A DNA stretch of 64,000 nt from Nematostella vectensis (Eukaryota > Cnidaria > Anthozoa > Actiniaria > Edwardsiidae). The stretch lies in the NCBI RefSeq assembly GCF_932526225.1, contig NC_064039.1, forward strand, positions 2,194,001-2,258,000, in the 5' to 3' direction. How positions within the stretch are numbered: position 1 is the stretch's first letter; each line of letters starts with the position of its first letter. Below the pieces are notes generated by a model that saw nothing but the letters and a program-made list of their open reading frames with translations, did no database searches and had not been told where the DNA came from. Positions 51,401-62,045 of the stretch are shown here, in pieces. A program made the translations under genes and the position numbers.

Positions 51401-52311
51401 CTGGATCAAAGATGTCGTCGGGTTAGCACTTACATTTAAAGTAAACGATGAGATCGTTGAAGTTACAAATCTTGTTGTGTCTGGTGTTGCGATAACGGTT
51501 GTATTGTAAGACAAAATAGACGTGCTAATGCTTGGGATCAATGTGGTTGACAATGAAGATCTCGTCAAGTTAACAGAAGAAACCAGTGTCGTCATATTGC
51601 CTACAGAAGATGGTGAAATCGCTGTTGGTGCAGTACTTGCTGCATCTGGCGCTGGTGTTAGTGTTGTATTGTACGACACGCTTGTCGAGGAAAGAATCAT
51701 AGCGCTGTTCGCTTCTGTAGTCCTGTTTATTCTGACGTTTGGTGAGGTAAGGGCACTGATGCTTTGTACAAGTGGAGTTCCATTGTGGGAAGTCGAGTCA
51801 AAGACAACACTTGTTGCACTTGTAAAATTACCCAATTCCAACGTCATCAATGAGGGGTAGCTTTTAATATTGGGTGATGGTGTGATCATGGTTCCGACAA
51901 CCGCACTTGTTGATGTCGTCCTCGGAGTGTCGTTCACAGCCTTTGTTGTGATTAGCGTGATGTTTTGCTGGATCAAAGATGTCGTCGGGTTAGCACTTAC
52001 ATTTAAAGTAAACGATGAGATCGTTGAAGTTACAAATCTTGTTGTGTCTGGTGTTGCGATAACGGTTGTATTGTAAGACAAAATGGACGTGCTAGTGCTT
52101 GGGATCAATGTGGTTGACAATGAAGATCTCGTCAAGTTAACAGAAGAAACCAGAGTCGTCATATTGCCTACAGAAGATGGTGATATCGCTGTTGCTGCAG
52201 TACTTGTTTCATCCGGCGCTGGTGTTAGTGTTGTATTGTACGACACGCTTGTCGGGGAAAGAATCATAGTGCTGTTCGCTTCTGTAGTCCTGTTTATTGT
52301 GACGATTTGTG
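30402..52311 (-). CDS. Giant mucin-like Ser/Thr-rich repeat protein, single exon of about 21.8 kb
   Basis: An acceptor TTTCCTTTCAG precedes 52311 (minus). From there the frame runs to a TGA at 30402, interrupted only by the 110-bp perfect duplication at 51191-51410. Discounting 110 bp gives 21,800 bp: 2 phase bases plus exactly 7,266 codons. About 38 copies of a 189-residue unit are present. Each unit is free of Cys, rich in Ser/Thr and carries about a dozen N-x-S/T sequons (e.g. NITLITT, NDTSRTT, YNTTLTPAPD, NMTTLVSSVNLT). Two copies near the C-terminus carry 12 extra residues (ESTTMARV type). Such composition fits an extracellular, heavily glycosylated mucin-like protein (inference). A strong donor (ATAG|GTATGT at about 30432) suggests the exon may end there and splice onward. 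The signal peptide exon is unresolved; candidates are near 54385-54285 and 55228-55136. Confidence 0.7.
30709..52310. repeat. 567-bp coding satellite, about 38 units, with higher-order repeats
   Basis: Unit boundaries fall at 30709, 31312, 31879, 32482, 33049 and then every 567 bp to 51193, with the last at 51870. Two units are 603 bp (36-bp insertion). No unit has a frame-breaking indel. Shared variants recur at 2268 bp (43822, 46090, 48358, 50626), 3402 bp (40420 to 43822; 39505 to 42907) and 5670 bp (33835 to 39505), showing block duplication. Confidence 0.96.
51191..51410. repeat. Perfect 110-bp tandem duplication breaking the mucin frame
   Basis: Bases 51191-51300 and 51301-51410 are identical, each starting TATTGGGCGATGGTGTGATC and ending CTGGATCAAA. 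No other unit in the array has this. Since 110 is not a multiple of three, it splits the long frame. This is most simply an unmerged contig overlap, less likely a genuine new mutation. Confidence 0.97.
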
Positions 52312-52779
52312 CTGAAAGGAAACGTTTGTGGAAAGTTGAATCTTTGCAATCGCATTGTCCTAGTTTAATCTAGTTAGTTTAATTATTTGCCCTTTCTGTT
52401 TTCTTTTGATCTAACTAGAATATATAAGCATAGTTGTATGGCTAGAATATATAAGCATGGTTGTTGTAAGGCTCCCGTATATAGCACAAAGTTGTCGGGT
52501 AATAGAAGTCAAAATAGGAAACTATAAACAAACAATGTGGATGTTGATCTTTTTTTTCAAGCCTTCTTCACCTTTTCTTCTATCCCATAATTAGCCGCTT
52601 ATACAGTCCTCTCCATCCCCCTACCAATGTTACTCTCCTTCCAAACTCGACACCCTTCCCATCTTTCCCCCCCCCTCTAACTAAACTCTACATGTCCTAT
52701 TCTCTTCATATGTCCCCTCGGTTCTGCTCGCCGCTCCCAGCATCTACAGCGAGTCCCATCACTACCACCCCTGCCTCGC

Positions 52780-54250
52780 CAATCCCCCATATTCACCCCC
52801 TTCCCAACCAACCCTTATTCACCCCTTTCCCACCAACCCCCTCATATTTACCTTCCTACCCCACCAACCCTCTCATTTTCACCCTCTTCCCCACATTCAC
52901 CCCCTTCCCGACCAATCCTCTCGTTTTCACCCCCCTTCTTCACCAACCCTCTCATATTCACCCCCTTCCCCACCAACGCTCTCATATTTACCTCCCTACC
53001 CCACCAACCCTCTCATATTCACCCCATTTCCTACCAACCCTCTCATATTTACCTCCCTACCCCGCCACCCCTCTCATATTCATCCCCTTCCCCACCAACC
53101 CTCTCATATTCACCACCCTTGCCCACCAACCCTCTCATATTCATCCCCTTCCCCACCAACCCTCTCATATTCACCACCCTTGCCCACCAACCCTCTCATA
53201 TTCACCCCTTTCCCACCAACCGTCTCATATTTACCTCCCTACCCCGCCAACCCTCTCATTTTCACCCTCTTCCCCACATTCACCCCCTTCCCCACCAACC
53301 CCCTTATATTTAACCCGCAACTTTTCCCACCAACCCTCTTGTATTCACCCCCTTCCCCATGCACCCTCTCATATTTACCTCCCTACCCCACCAAACCTCT
53401 CATATTCACCATCTTCCCCACCAACCCTCTCATATTCACTACCCTTCCCCACCAACCCTCTCATATTCACCCCCTTCTCCACCAACCCTCTCATATTCAC
53501 CCCCTTCCCCACCAACCCTTTCATATTCATCCCCCTTCCCCACCAACCCTCTCATATTCACCCCTTCCCCACAAACCCTCTCATATTCACCCGACCCCTT
53601 CCCCACCAACCCTCTCATATTCACCCGACCCCTTCCCCACCAACCCTCTCATATTCACCCCCCTTCACTGCCAACCCTCTCATATTCACCCCTTCCCCAC
53701 CAACCCTCTCATAGTCATCCCCCTTCCCCACCAACCCTCTCATATTCACTCACCCCCTTCCCCGCCAACCCTCTCATATTTACCCCTCCCTCCTTCCCCT
53801 CTCATATTCACCCCCCTTCCCCACCAACCCTCTCATATTCACTCCCCTCCCCACCCTCTCATATTCACCCCCCTCCCTACCCTCTTATATTCACTCCCCT
53901 CCCCACCCTCTCATATTCACACCCCTCCCCACCCTCTCATATTCACCCCCCTCCCTACCCTCTCATATTCACCCCCTCCCTACCCTCTCATATTCACTCC
54001 CCTCCCCACACTCTCATATTCACACCCCTCCCTCCCCTCTCATATTCACACCCCTCCCTACCCTCTCATATTCACACCCCTCCCTCCTCTCTCATATTCA
54101 CACCCCTCCCTACCCTCTCATATTCACACCCCTCCCTACCCTCTCATATTCACACCCCTCCCTCCCCTCTCATATTCACACCCCTCCCCACCCTCTCATA
54201 TTCACACCCCTCCCCACCCTCTCATATTCACTCCCCTCCCCACCCTCTAG
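52780..54250. repeat. CT-rich minisatellite, 31-bp unit decaying to about 26 bp
   Basis: The unit is CACCAACCCTCTCATATTCA plus CCCCCTTCCCC. The right half shortens to CTCATATTCACACCCCTCCC. Plus-strand Pro/Ser frames of about 300-350 codons exist in all three frames, so they are not gene evidence. It lies between the mucin exon and its possible 5' exons. Confidence 0.94.
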
Positions 54251-54875
54251 TGTTAGTGATAGTGTTATTTTTCGAATATTTCCCGTACCTCTGCTGAGGC
54301 TTATCCGGACCACAAACACCACCATCATCATCACCGGTATGTGTCTGCCCTATGGAACAAGTAAAGAACCCACAGAAGTAAATATTTCGGAAGGGTGGTT
54401 TTATATAGTTTTGGTCACTGCCCAAAAGCAGAACCCGTTCGGCTAGTTTTAGTAAAAAATGTATAAAAAAATGAACATTTCAAAGTATAAAATCCACCGT
54501 GATCGGCTGCAAGCAAGAGCCAATAGCATACCAAAATTTAAATTTCTTTTAGTGCAAACACAACCTCAAGTTATTATGGGCTTAACTTTGACTGTCTGGG
54601 TTTTATAAAGAATTGAGTATTCTCGGGTAGTGCAAAAGTGCATTGTTTTGTAATTATTTCACTAAGGAGACGTGTTATGACATTTGTATAAAATGTGCTA
54701 GCGAGCAGGGGCGACACCACAGGGTACCTGCGCGATGACCACAAAAATAGAGACGCCTAGTCATACCATATCTCTATAAGTGAGGAACTTCGCGGAGCCG
54801 GCCTGCGGGGTAAATGTCCTTGTGGTTTTCCAAGGTCAGATTTCGTGTCCTCTTAACAACAGATGTAGTCTGCAG
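54251..54875. other. Spacer; possible 5' exon of the mucin-like gene at about 54285-54350
   Basis: On the minus strand, TTGTTCCATAG precedes a 65-bp open stretch ending AGCAGAG|GTACGG, whose phase fits the mucin exon at 52311. The encoded peptide has a hydrophobic MMMVVFVV run, weak as a signal peptide. Otherwise no gene is seen. Confidence 0.25.
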
Positions 54876-55126
54876 CCGGTTCTCATTCGAAATTTGATTT
54901 TGAGGGCGCGCATACCGAGTGCACTGGGGCAGAGGGAATGCAGAAATTAATTGTACAAGCAAGGGCCGAAGGAACAGAGTTTGTAAGGCTAAATTCTGAT
55001 TATAAACCACAAAATCCCATTTGGCAAACAAACTCTGTTCCCCTGCCTTCTAAGGCGACCCAGGCCACCTCGTCCTTCCTTGTGTCGCAATCGTCGATTA
55101 AGGATGGCCCCAAATGAGAGCCGGTT
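54876..55126. mobile_element. MITE-like element with CCGGYTCTCATT ends and nested hairpin
   Basis: The left end GCCGGTTCTCATTCG and the right end CAAATGAGAGCCGG are inverted repeats. Inside, GGAACAGAGTTTGT and ACAAACTCTGTTCC (about 54970-55040) form a second perfect 14-bp inverted pair. A partial relative lies at 9611-9790. Confidence 0.6.
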
Positions 55127-55135
55127 AAAGCGCGG

Positions 55136-55971
55136 TTACACAGCAGAGGGGTACACCGCGCCCACGCAAACCACGCCGGCCATGATTAGAATCTTTTCCA
55201 TGCTGAAGATATTGACGTAGGCAATCTCCTGATAGCGAGGCCGTGGTTAATGCAAATCTTGATTTGTGATCAAGGATTAGATCAATGTTGCTTTAGTTTT
55301 TACGATTTTTGCGTCTCAAATCCACAGACTGATAACCGGCCAATCAACCACTCCCTTGTAATTGTTCACTTTAGAACAACAACAACAACAACGGCGGTCT
55401 CATATTCAAGAGTACTTAAAATCTAAATTATCTCAGATCCTCCTATGATGAATTAGCCGATGGAAATGGGTGCTTTGTGTGTTTATTTAATTTCCTCATA
55501 GTTTCGGGTCAAGCGATGCAAAAACTTGTTGTTTCCCTCTCTCAGATATTTCCAGTAGTGTAAGTTATAATTCATTGGTAATAAGTGGAGTTCTTTGTTT
55601 AGAAGAGAATCTACTACATCGGGTTATTAATTGTCTTGTAATTAACGACATTCAAGTTAATGAAAGCGAGGTCATGTCGAAAAGCCTACAACTTACATCA
55701 GTATCTAGTAAACTATTTTAATTATTGGAAATATAAGTCGATTAAAGGCTATTCAACGGTTAAATTTCGCTTCTCACTTTCCACTCTCAGTAAAAAAACC
55801 CAACTTTCCATTAAAATGTTTTGATCTAGACTCCATTTCGGTGTGTTTGGCCGTGTTTTACTAATACCAGATGGCGCTGCTTGTGCCTTAGCGACGAACA
55901 ACTCAATGTCCATGCGCGGTGTAGCGGCAGAAGTGCTGAGGAGCGGTGCATCTTACCTTGTCTCCAGCCAT
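55136..55971 (-). CDS. Possible 35-aa membrane micropeptide (two exons) or secretory signal exon
   Basis: Exon 1 coding 55971-55957 is ATG GCT GGA GAC AAG followed by GTAAGA. Exon 2 55228-55136 follows CTATCAG and ends TAA; both are phase 0. The product MAGDK/EIAYVNIFSMEKILI carries a single hydrophobic segment (ILIMAGVVCVGAVYP). The splice signals are good and the GC content is higher than the surroundings. I do not recognise it. An internal Met gives a signal-peptide-like start (MEKILIMAGVVCVGA), so this could be the 5' part of the mucin-like gene if an unannotated donor before the TAA is used. Confidence 0.38.
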
Positions 55972-56879
55972 CGTTGAATGTTCCTACACTTCAAAGCATG
56001 TTTACGGCATTTCAGAAACGGCCGCTTTAGTTAAATGCAAATAATAAATCTTTCTAGAATTTGCAATATGTCAATCGTTTCACCACTATTCAAGATTCTT
56101 TATCAATTTGTTAACCCGAACTGACCCTTCCTATTGTATTTTGGTCTGCGGGAATCCCGCGGGCTTCCCGAATGTCCCAATATGAGATCTCGTATATCTG
56201 CATACAGTATACATATAAAGCTATTTCAAATACGTAGTCTGTGCAAATGGCAATGGCCGTGCTGCTTCTTCATCGTTTATTTTCTTCTTCATCTTTTATT
56301 TTCTACTGGATACAGGAAAATGTAAATAAAACGTGAAGATATCAGTTCCAAGAAATCAATTCGCCAAACTTAGATTCTTAGATCGGATTTGTACGTCGCG
56401 CTCCTGCCGTACCGAATCTTATCGTCTGTCTGTATCAAACATAAACACATGTAGGCTTTGCCGTCGATTCATGCCTTTTTTAAAACGACGTTTTTTATGT
56501 GCCGTTCCAAATGTAAATGCACGCAAATGAAGACGAAAAAATCGACTTCTCATCTTCTTCTTATTTGCATTTGGGACGGTATGTTAGAGGAACGTTTATC
56601 CTAGGCCTCAGACGACGTCTGAGACGTCGTCGTCTATATTTGTTTGACACAGATAGACAGTTAGTTTCGATACGGCAGGAGCCAAGAAGTTTGTGTGGTC
56701 AAATGTGACCTTTGTTGTGGAGTTTCTGCTCACACGGCACAACAAGCTCGACGTTTGAATTAGTGTCGCACTTTTGTCGACTGGCGAAGCCGCGCTCAGT
56801 GCCGTGTCAAAATTTATTGATCTGTTGATTCAGACATCGAACTGTTCAACCCAATGAATCGGGTCTTAATCACTTAATC
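55972..56879. other. Intergenic, no feature recognised
   Basis: Short plus-strand frames (56134-56708) have no splice or homology support. A palindromic GACGACGTCTGAGACGTCGTC stretch occurs near 56610-56632. Confidence 0.4.
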
Positions 56880-58605
56880 ATTCACGGTGAGGTAGGGTGT
56901 ATCGTGATTAACGGTGAGGTAGGGTGTTGTGTGATTCACGGTGAGGTAGGGTGTTGTGTAATTCACAGTGTGGTAGGATGTTGTGAGATTCACGGTGAGG
57001 TAGGGTGTTGTGTGATTAACGGTGAGGTAGGGTGTTGTGTGATTCACAGTGTGGTAGGATGTTGTGAGATTCACGGTGAGGTAGGGTGTTGTGTGATTAA
57101 CGGTGAGGTAGGGTGTTGTGTGATTCACGGTGAGGTAGGGTGTTGTGTAATTCACAGTGTGGTAGGATGTTGTGAGATTCACGGTGAGGTAGGGTGTTGT
57201 GTGATTCACGGTGAGGTAGGGTGTTGTGTGATTCACAGTGAGGTAGGATGTTGCGAGATTCACGGTGAGGTAGGATGTTGTGAGATTCACGGTGAGGTAG
57301 GGTGTTGTGTGATTCACGGTGAGGTAGGGATTTGTGTGATTCACAGTGAGGTAGGATGTTGCGAGATTCACGGTGAGGTAGGGTGTTGCGAGATTCACGG
57401 TGAGGTAGGGTGTTGTGTGATTCACGGTGAGGTAGAGTGTTGTGTGATTCACGGTGAGGTAGGGTGTTGAGTGATTCACGGTGAGGTAGGGTGTTTCGAG
57501 ATTCACGGTGAGGTAGGGTGTTGCGTTATTCACGGTGCGGTAGGGTGTTGCGTGATTCACGGTGGGGTAGGGTGTTTTGTGATTCACGGTGAGGTAGGGT
57601 GTTGCATGATTCACGGTTAGGTAGGGTGTATCGAGATTCACGGTTAGGTAGGGTGTTGTGTGATTCACGGTGAGGTAGGGTGTTTCGGAATTCACGGTGG
57701 GGTAGGGTGTTGCGTGATTCACGGTTAGGTAGGGTGTTGCTTGATTCACGGTGGGGTAGGGTGTTGCGTGATTCACGGTGAGGTAGGGTGTTTCGTGATT
57801 CACGGTGAGGTAGGGTGTTGTGTGATTCACGGTGAGGTATGGTGTTGCTTGATTCACGTTGGGGTAGGGTGTTGCTTGATTCACGGTGAGGTAGGGTGTT
57901 GCGTGATTCACGGTGAGGAAGGGTGTTGTGTGATTCACGGTGAGGTAGGGTGTTGTGTGATTCACGATGAGGTAGGGTGTTTCGTGATTCACGGTGAGGT
58001 AGGGTGTTATGTGTTTCACGGTGAGGTAGGGTGTTGCTTGATTCACGGTGAGGTAGGGTGTTGCGGGATTCACTGTGAGGTAGGGTGTTTCGGAATTCAC
58101 GGTGGGGTAGGGTGTTGCGTGATTCACGGTGAGGTAGGGTGTTGCTTGATTCACGGTGGGGTAGGGTGTTGCGTGATTCACGATGGGGTAGGGTGTTGCT
58201 TGATTTACGGTGAGGTAGGGTGTTGCTTGATTCACGGTGGGGTAGGGTGTTGCTTGATTCACGGTGAGGTAGGGTGTTTCGTGATTCACGGTGGGGAAGG
58301 GTGTTGCGTGATTCACGGTGAGGTAGGGTGTTGTGTGATTCACGGTGAGTTAGGGTGTTGTGTGATTCATGGTGGGGTAGGGTGTTGTGTGATTCACGGT
58401 GAGGTAGGATGTTGTGTGATTCACGGTGAGGTAGGGTGTTGTGTGATTCACGGTGAGGTAGGTGTTGTGTGATTCACGGTGAGGTAGGGTGTTGTGTGAT
58501 TCACGGTGAGGTAGGGTGTTGTGTGATTCACGGTGAAGTAGGGTGTTGTGTGAATCACGGTGAGGTAGGGTGTTGCGTGATTCACGGGGAGGTAGGGTGT
58601 TGTGG
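56880..58605. repeat. 27-bp satellite array, about 64 copies
   Basis: The unit is GTGATTCACGGTGAGGTAGG plus GTGTTGT, with frequent point variants and a 2-base loss near 58468. Since 27 is a multiple of three, both strands read through (minus: 9-residue TVNHTTPYL; plus: EVGCCVIHG). No start, signal or splice context supports a gene. Confidence 0.94.
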
Positions 58606-60252
58606 GTTTTTGCTTTATGATTTGGGTGATTTGGTCGATGACGCCAACAACAGAACGCTGGCTCACGCAAGTTCGATTAACACGCGCTTTATAGTATTGA
58701 CCCAACTTTTAAAAAATGGCGATATGAACGCGTGGTTGTTATATTTTAGTTTTGGTAAAACATTCAAAAGATCACAGCTCTAGCCCTAGGGCATTTTGCG
58801 CCTTATAGATGTGACAAACGTCGTTGAATCAAATATGCATTTTATTAAAATGTCACTAGACAGCTTGATATCACATCAGAATATCTACCCATCCCAGCTA
58901 TCTTTGACTATAGATAGGCGCTCTACAATAGATGACACTCGTCTTGGAATCAAAGTTATCGTTACAAGATATTTACAAAACATTCTGGAGATAGAATTGG
59001 GAATGGTTAAAAAGTCTGCACTGATAAACTACAGCCGCGCTGTTTGGATAGAACACCACCCCCCCTTCCCCCCCCCCCCCCCCCCCCCCGCCAATCAAAA
59101 ATCAAATCGTGAGTAATATCTCACTATAATTATATGTCCCGTCATTTTCAAATGGCTTAAAATTCATGCCAACGTGGAGGGAGGTAAAAGAGAAGTGCGC
59201 TTTGATAAAAAAGTACGCCAATATTGTTCTCAGTTCTTGCTTTTTTTAGGCCTTGGGCCTTGATTTATTTACTAGTCGAGTATATCATGCTTGGATATTA
59301 TATATTATGTATACACAGCGGTGCCTTAACATGCTTGGATATTATATATATATACACACAGCGGTGCCTTAACATGCTTGGATATCATATATTATATATA
59401 CACAGTCTAGCCATAATACGCAGTCACCGTTCATCTAAAAACATAACCACTTACTATACAAAAATAACCACTAACTATACCTACTAAATCGAAAGTGAGG
59501 TCATGCCGGGAAATATCAAACTGAGGCTTTGGCGTATCGACCGAGGCTTTGTGAGGCCAGGGTCTTCTTCAGCTAGACGCCATATTGAAAATTACCCAGA
59601 AGACCCTGGGAACGAGGTTGCTCTACATACCGTGGATTTTTCGAACTAAACAGTATATTCATGCCGTGAAAACTGACAACTCAGATTTCTTTGTTATCGT
59701 TTGGATCAACTTCACCTATGATAAAACCTGTAGCTTCCAAGAGTCGTCCAATTACTACCAATTACATGTTGTTGAATCTTGTCACTCATTTACATCTTTG
59801 ATTTGGCAGCGCGCGAGTGTTCCTTGTTTTCCCGCCTTTTTTAAATCGATCGATAAACTAATCGATATTCGGGCGAGAGCGAAAGTTGATTTGTTTTCTT
59901 GTCATTTTTATTTTAAAAAGCCATACTAACCTCGACCGTTCGGTCATGCCGGGAAATATCAAACTGAGGCTTTGGCGTATCGACCGAGGCTTTGCGAGGT
60001 CACTCTCGGTTAGTAAGTAGTTAGTCACGACTAAAAATTAGCCAATCACAGCGCGCGTACTATCGTAGCCATATAATAAATCGGATTACTGGTGAATTGT
60101 ACCTAAATATGAAAACTTTATGTAGACTTTGTTTAGGTGGCGTCATTTCTTGGACACAGTGTTGTGTTAAATACAAACAGAGTATGATATTTTTTGTATT
60201 AAGCGCCAATTTAAAAGCCCATTATTTTCCATTGCTGTCGACGATGTTCGAT
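58606..60252. other. Intergenic downstream of the GPCR with several small repeats
   Basis: Contains a C run (about 59058-59088), a repeat of about 44 bp present three times at 59287-59405 (TGCTTGGATATTATATAT...), and 58-bp direct repeats at 59499-59556 and 59942-59999. GACCCTGGGAACGAGGTTG near 59602-59620, with an inverted CCAGGGTCTTCT at 59557, suggests another MITE end. No gene seen. Confidence 0.5.
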
Positions 60253-62009
60253 TTAATCAAACAAAACCTCCTCGTCGTCCTGTCCGTCTCGTCTCTCGTC
60301 GCTCCTATTGACTCCATTCAACTGCACGCACGCCATGACGGCGTCCTTGGCCGCGGGAGACTCGGAGCTACTGTGACCTCTAGTCGATGACCTTCCACTC
60401 CAGCGCCGTACGAATCTCCCTACTCCACTCCCTCCTCCACTCCCGGACCGGTCGGACATGGTCATCTTTACGGTCACGGCAGTTTTGGTTCTCTCGGACG
60501 GCATGATCAGAAGTTTGAGGTCGCGGCGGAAGTTTGCGCTGAAGAGCACGTAAATGCAGGGGTTCAATGCTGAGTTGAAGTAGCCAAACCAGAACAACAG
60601 GAAAGGCAGGTATCGGGGTAAAGAGACGAGGATGTCCCGGCGCTCAGTGATGAAAAGGTGCATAAGGTGTGTAGGAAGCCAACACACAGCGAACACCACC
60701 ACCAGGATGAATAACATTCGCACTGCCTTGCGCCTGCTCTTGGCAGCTTGAGCCCGCGAATGCGACTGCTGTCCGGCCACCTGCTCCTCCCCAGGCATCC
60801 TGTGGCGTGTGAGGCGGCAGATGATGGCTGAGTTGAGCGCACCAATCATCATTATTGGGTAGGCATACAGAAGGATGAAGAGTACAAGGTAGTGGATGCG
60901 CAGATACATAGGCATTGATCTGGAGTCGCCGAAATCTTCAGTGCAATACCACGTGCCGTTGACGTAGACATTTTTGTAGATGATCAGATAGGGTGACATG
61001 AGGATTAGCGCCAGAAGCCAGATTAGTGTTGTGATGACCCTGGGCATGCGCAGAAAGTGGCCTCTCATTGGATGACAGATGGCGATGTAGCGTTCACAGG
61101 AGATGAAGAGGATTGTGAGGATGGATGCGGCGATGGACACTACGGAGGTGTAGTGCGATAACTTGCACGTGACGTCCCCCCACACACCTGGGGACGGCAA
61201 CTTATGACACTTAGACATGATCTATAAGAAATGCTTATCAGGCGCGTACACAGGGAGGTGCGCATGCTACGCGCTCACCCCCCTTGGCGGTCAAAATCTG
61301 GGTCATTTTTTATGAAGGGGTCTTCAGATACTATGATTCCTCCATATGATACCTATGTCTGAACCCCATCCCCCTCAGCCAATCCTGGGTACTTGCCTGC
61401 TAATGGGGCTCCTTCAAAAAATGGGGACCATATGGTTCGTTTGTTTTAAGAGCGAACGCGAGACAGGTCGGAGTTGAGTTGAGACCGTTTTGCATTTTTA
61501 TCATGAGTTTTCAGTAAGCTTCGATAATTCCAAATGCAAAGAAATGCAAGAATATTGGACGACCTCCGATTGCTAAAAAAGCCTTGCGTCGCGCTCAAAT
61601 TCCACAGTATCTGGAATACGGGCCATTACTAGTTCTGTCTTCACGACGTTGTTGATGATTTGCTATTTTACCCCGGATAGTACATTTTATCATTATGTTC
61701 GTATCTAGCGGGCTGATGATGGCGACGATGATGTAATAAGATGATGATGATTGCGGTAGCAAAGTTATAATGCTGCTGATGATAATGGTTTATTGTTTAT
61801 TGGTGGTGCTAGTATTGATGATGATGGCGGTGGTGGTAGTGATAATGATGATGACGATGGTAGTGATAATATTAGTTTGTTTGGGTGTTGATGATGTTGA
61901 TGTTGGCAGAAATGTTAATGATTTTGATGACGATGCTGGTTTTATTGGTGGTGGTAGTAATGATGATGATGGCGGTGGTGGTATTGATGATGATGATGAT
62001 GATGATGGA

Positions 62010-62045
<36 letters not shown>

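Noticed and set aside
30709..52373. Dozens of plus-strand 68- and 112-codon ORFs across the large array
   Set aside because: They repeat once per 567-bp unit, always closed by the same stop, and are the antisense shadow of the continuous minus-strand frame that begins at a splice acceptor.
52692..54297. Pro/Ser-rich plus-strand frames of 312-356 codons
   Set aside because: CT-rich minisatellite open in all three frames at once, with no conserved domain or splice support.
56904..58783. Plus-strand EVGCCVIHG-type repeat frames
   Set aside because: 27-bp satellite read through. The opposite strand is equally open, and nothing marks a start or secretion signal.
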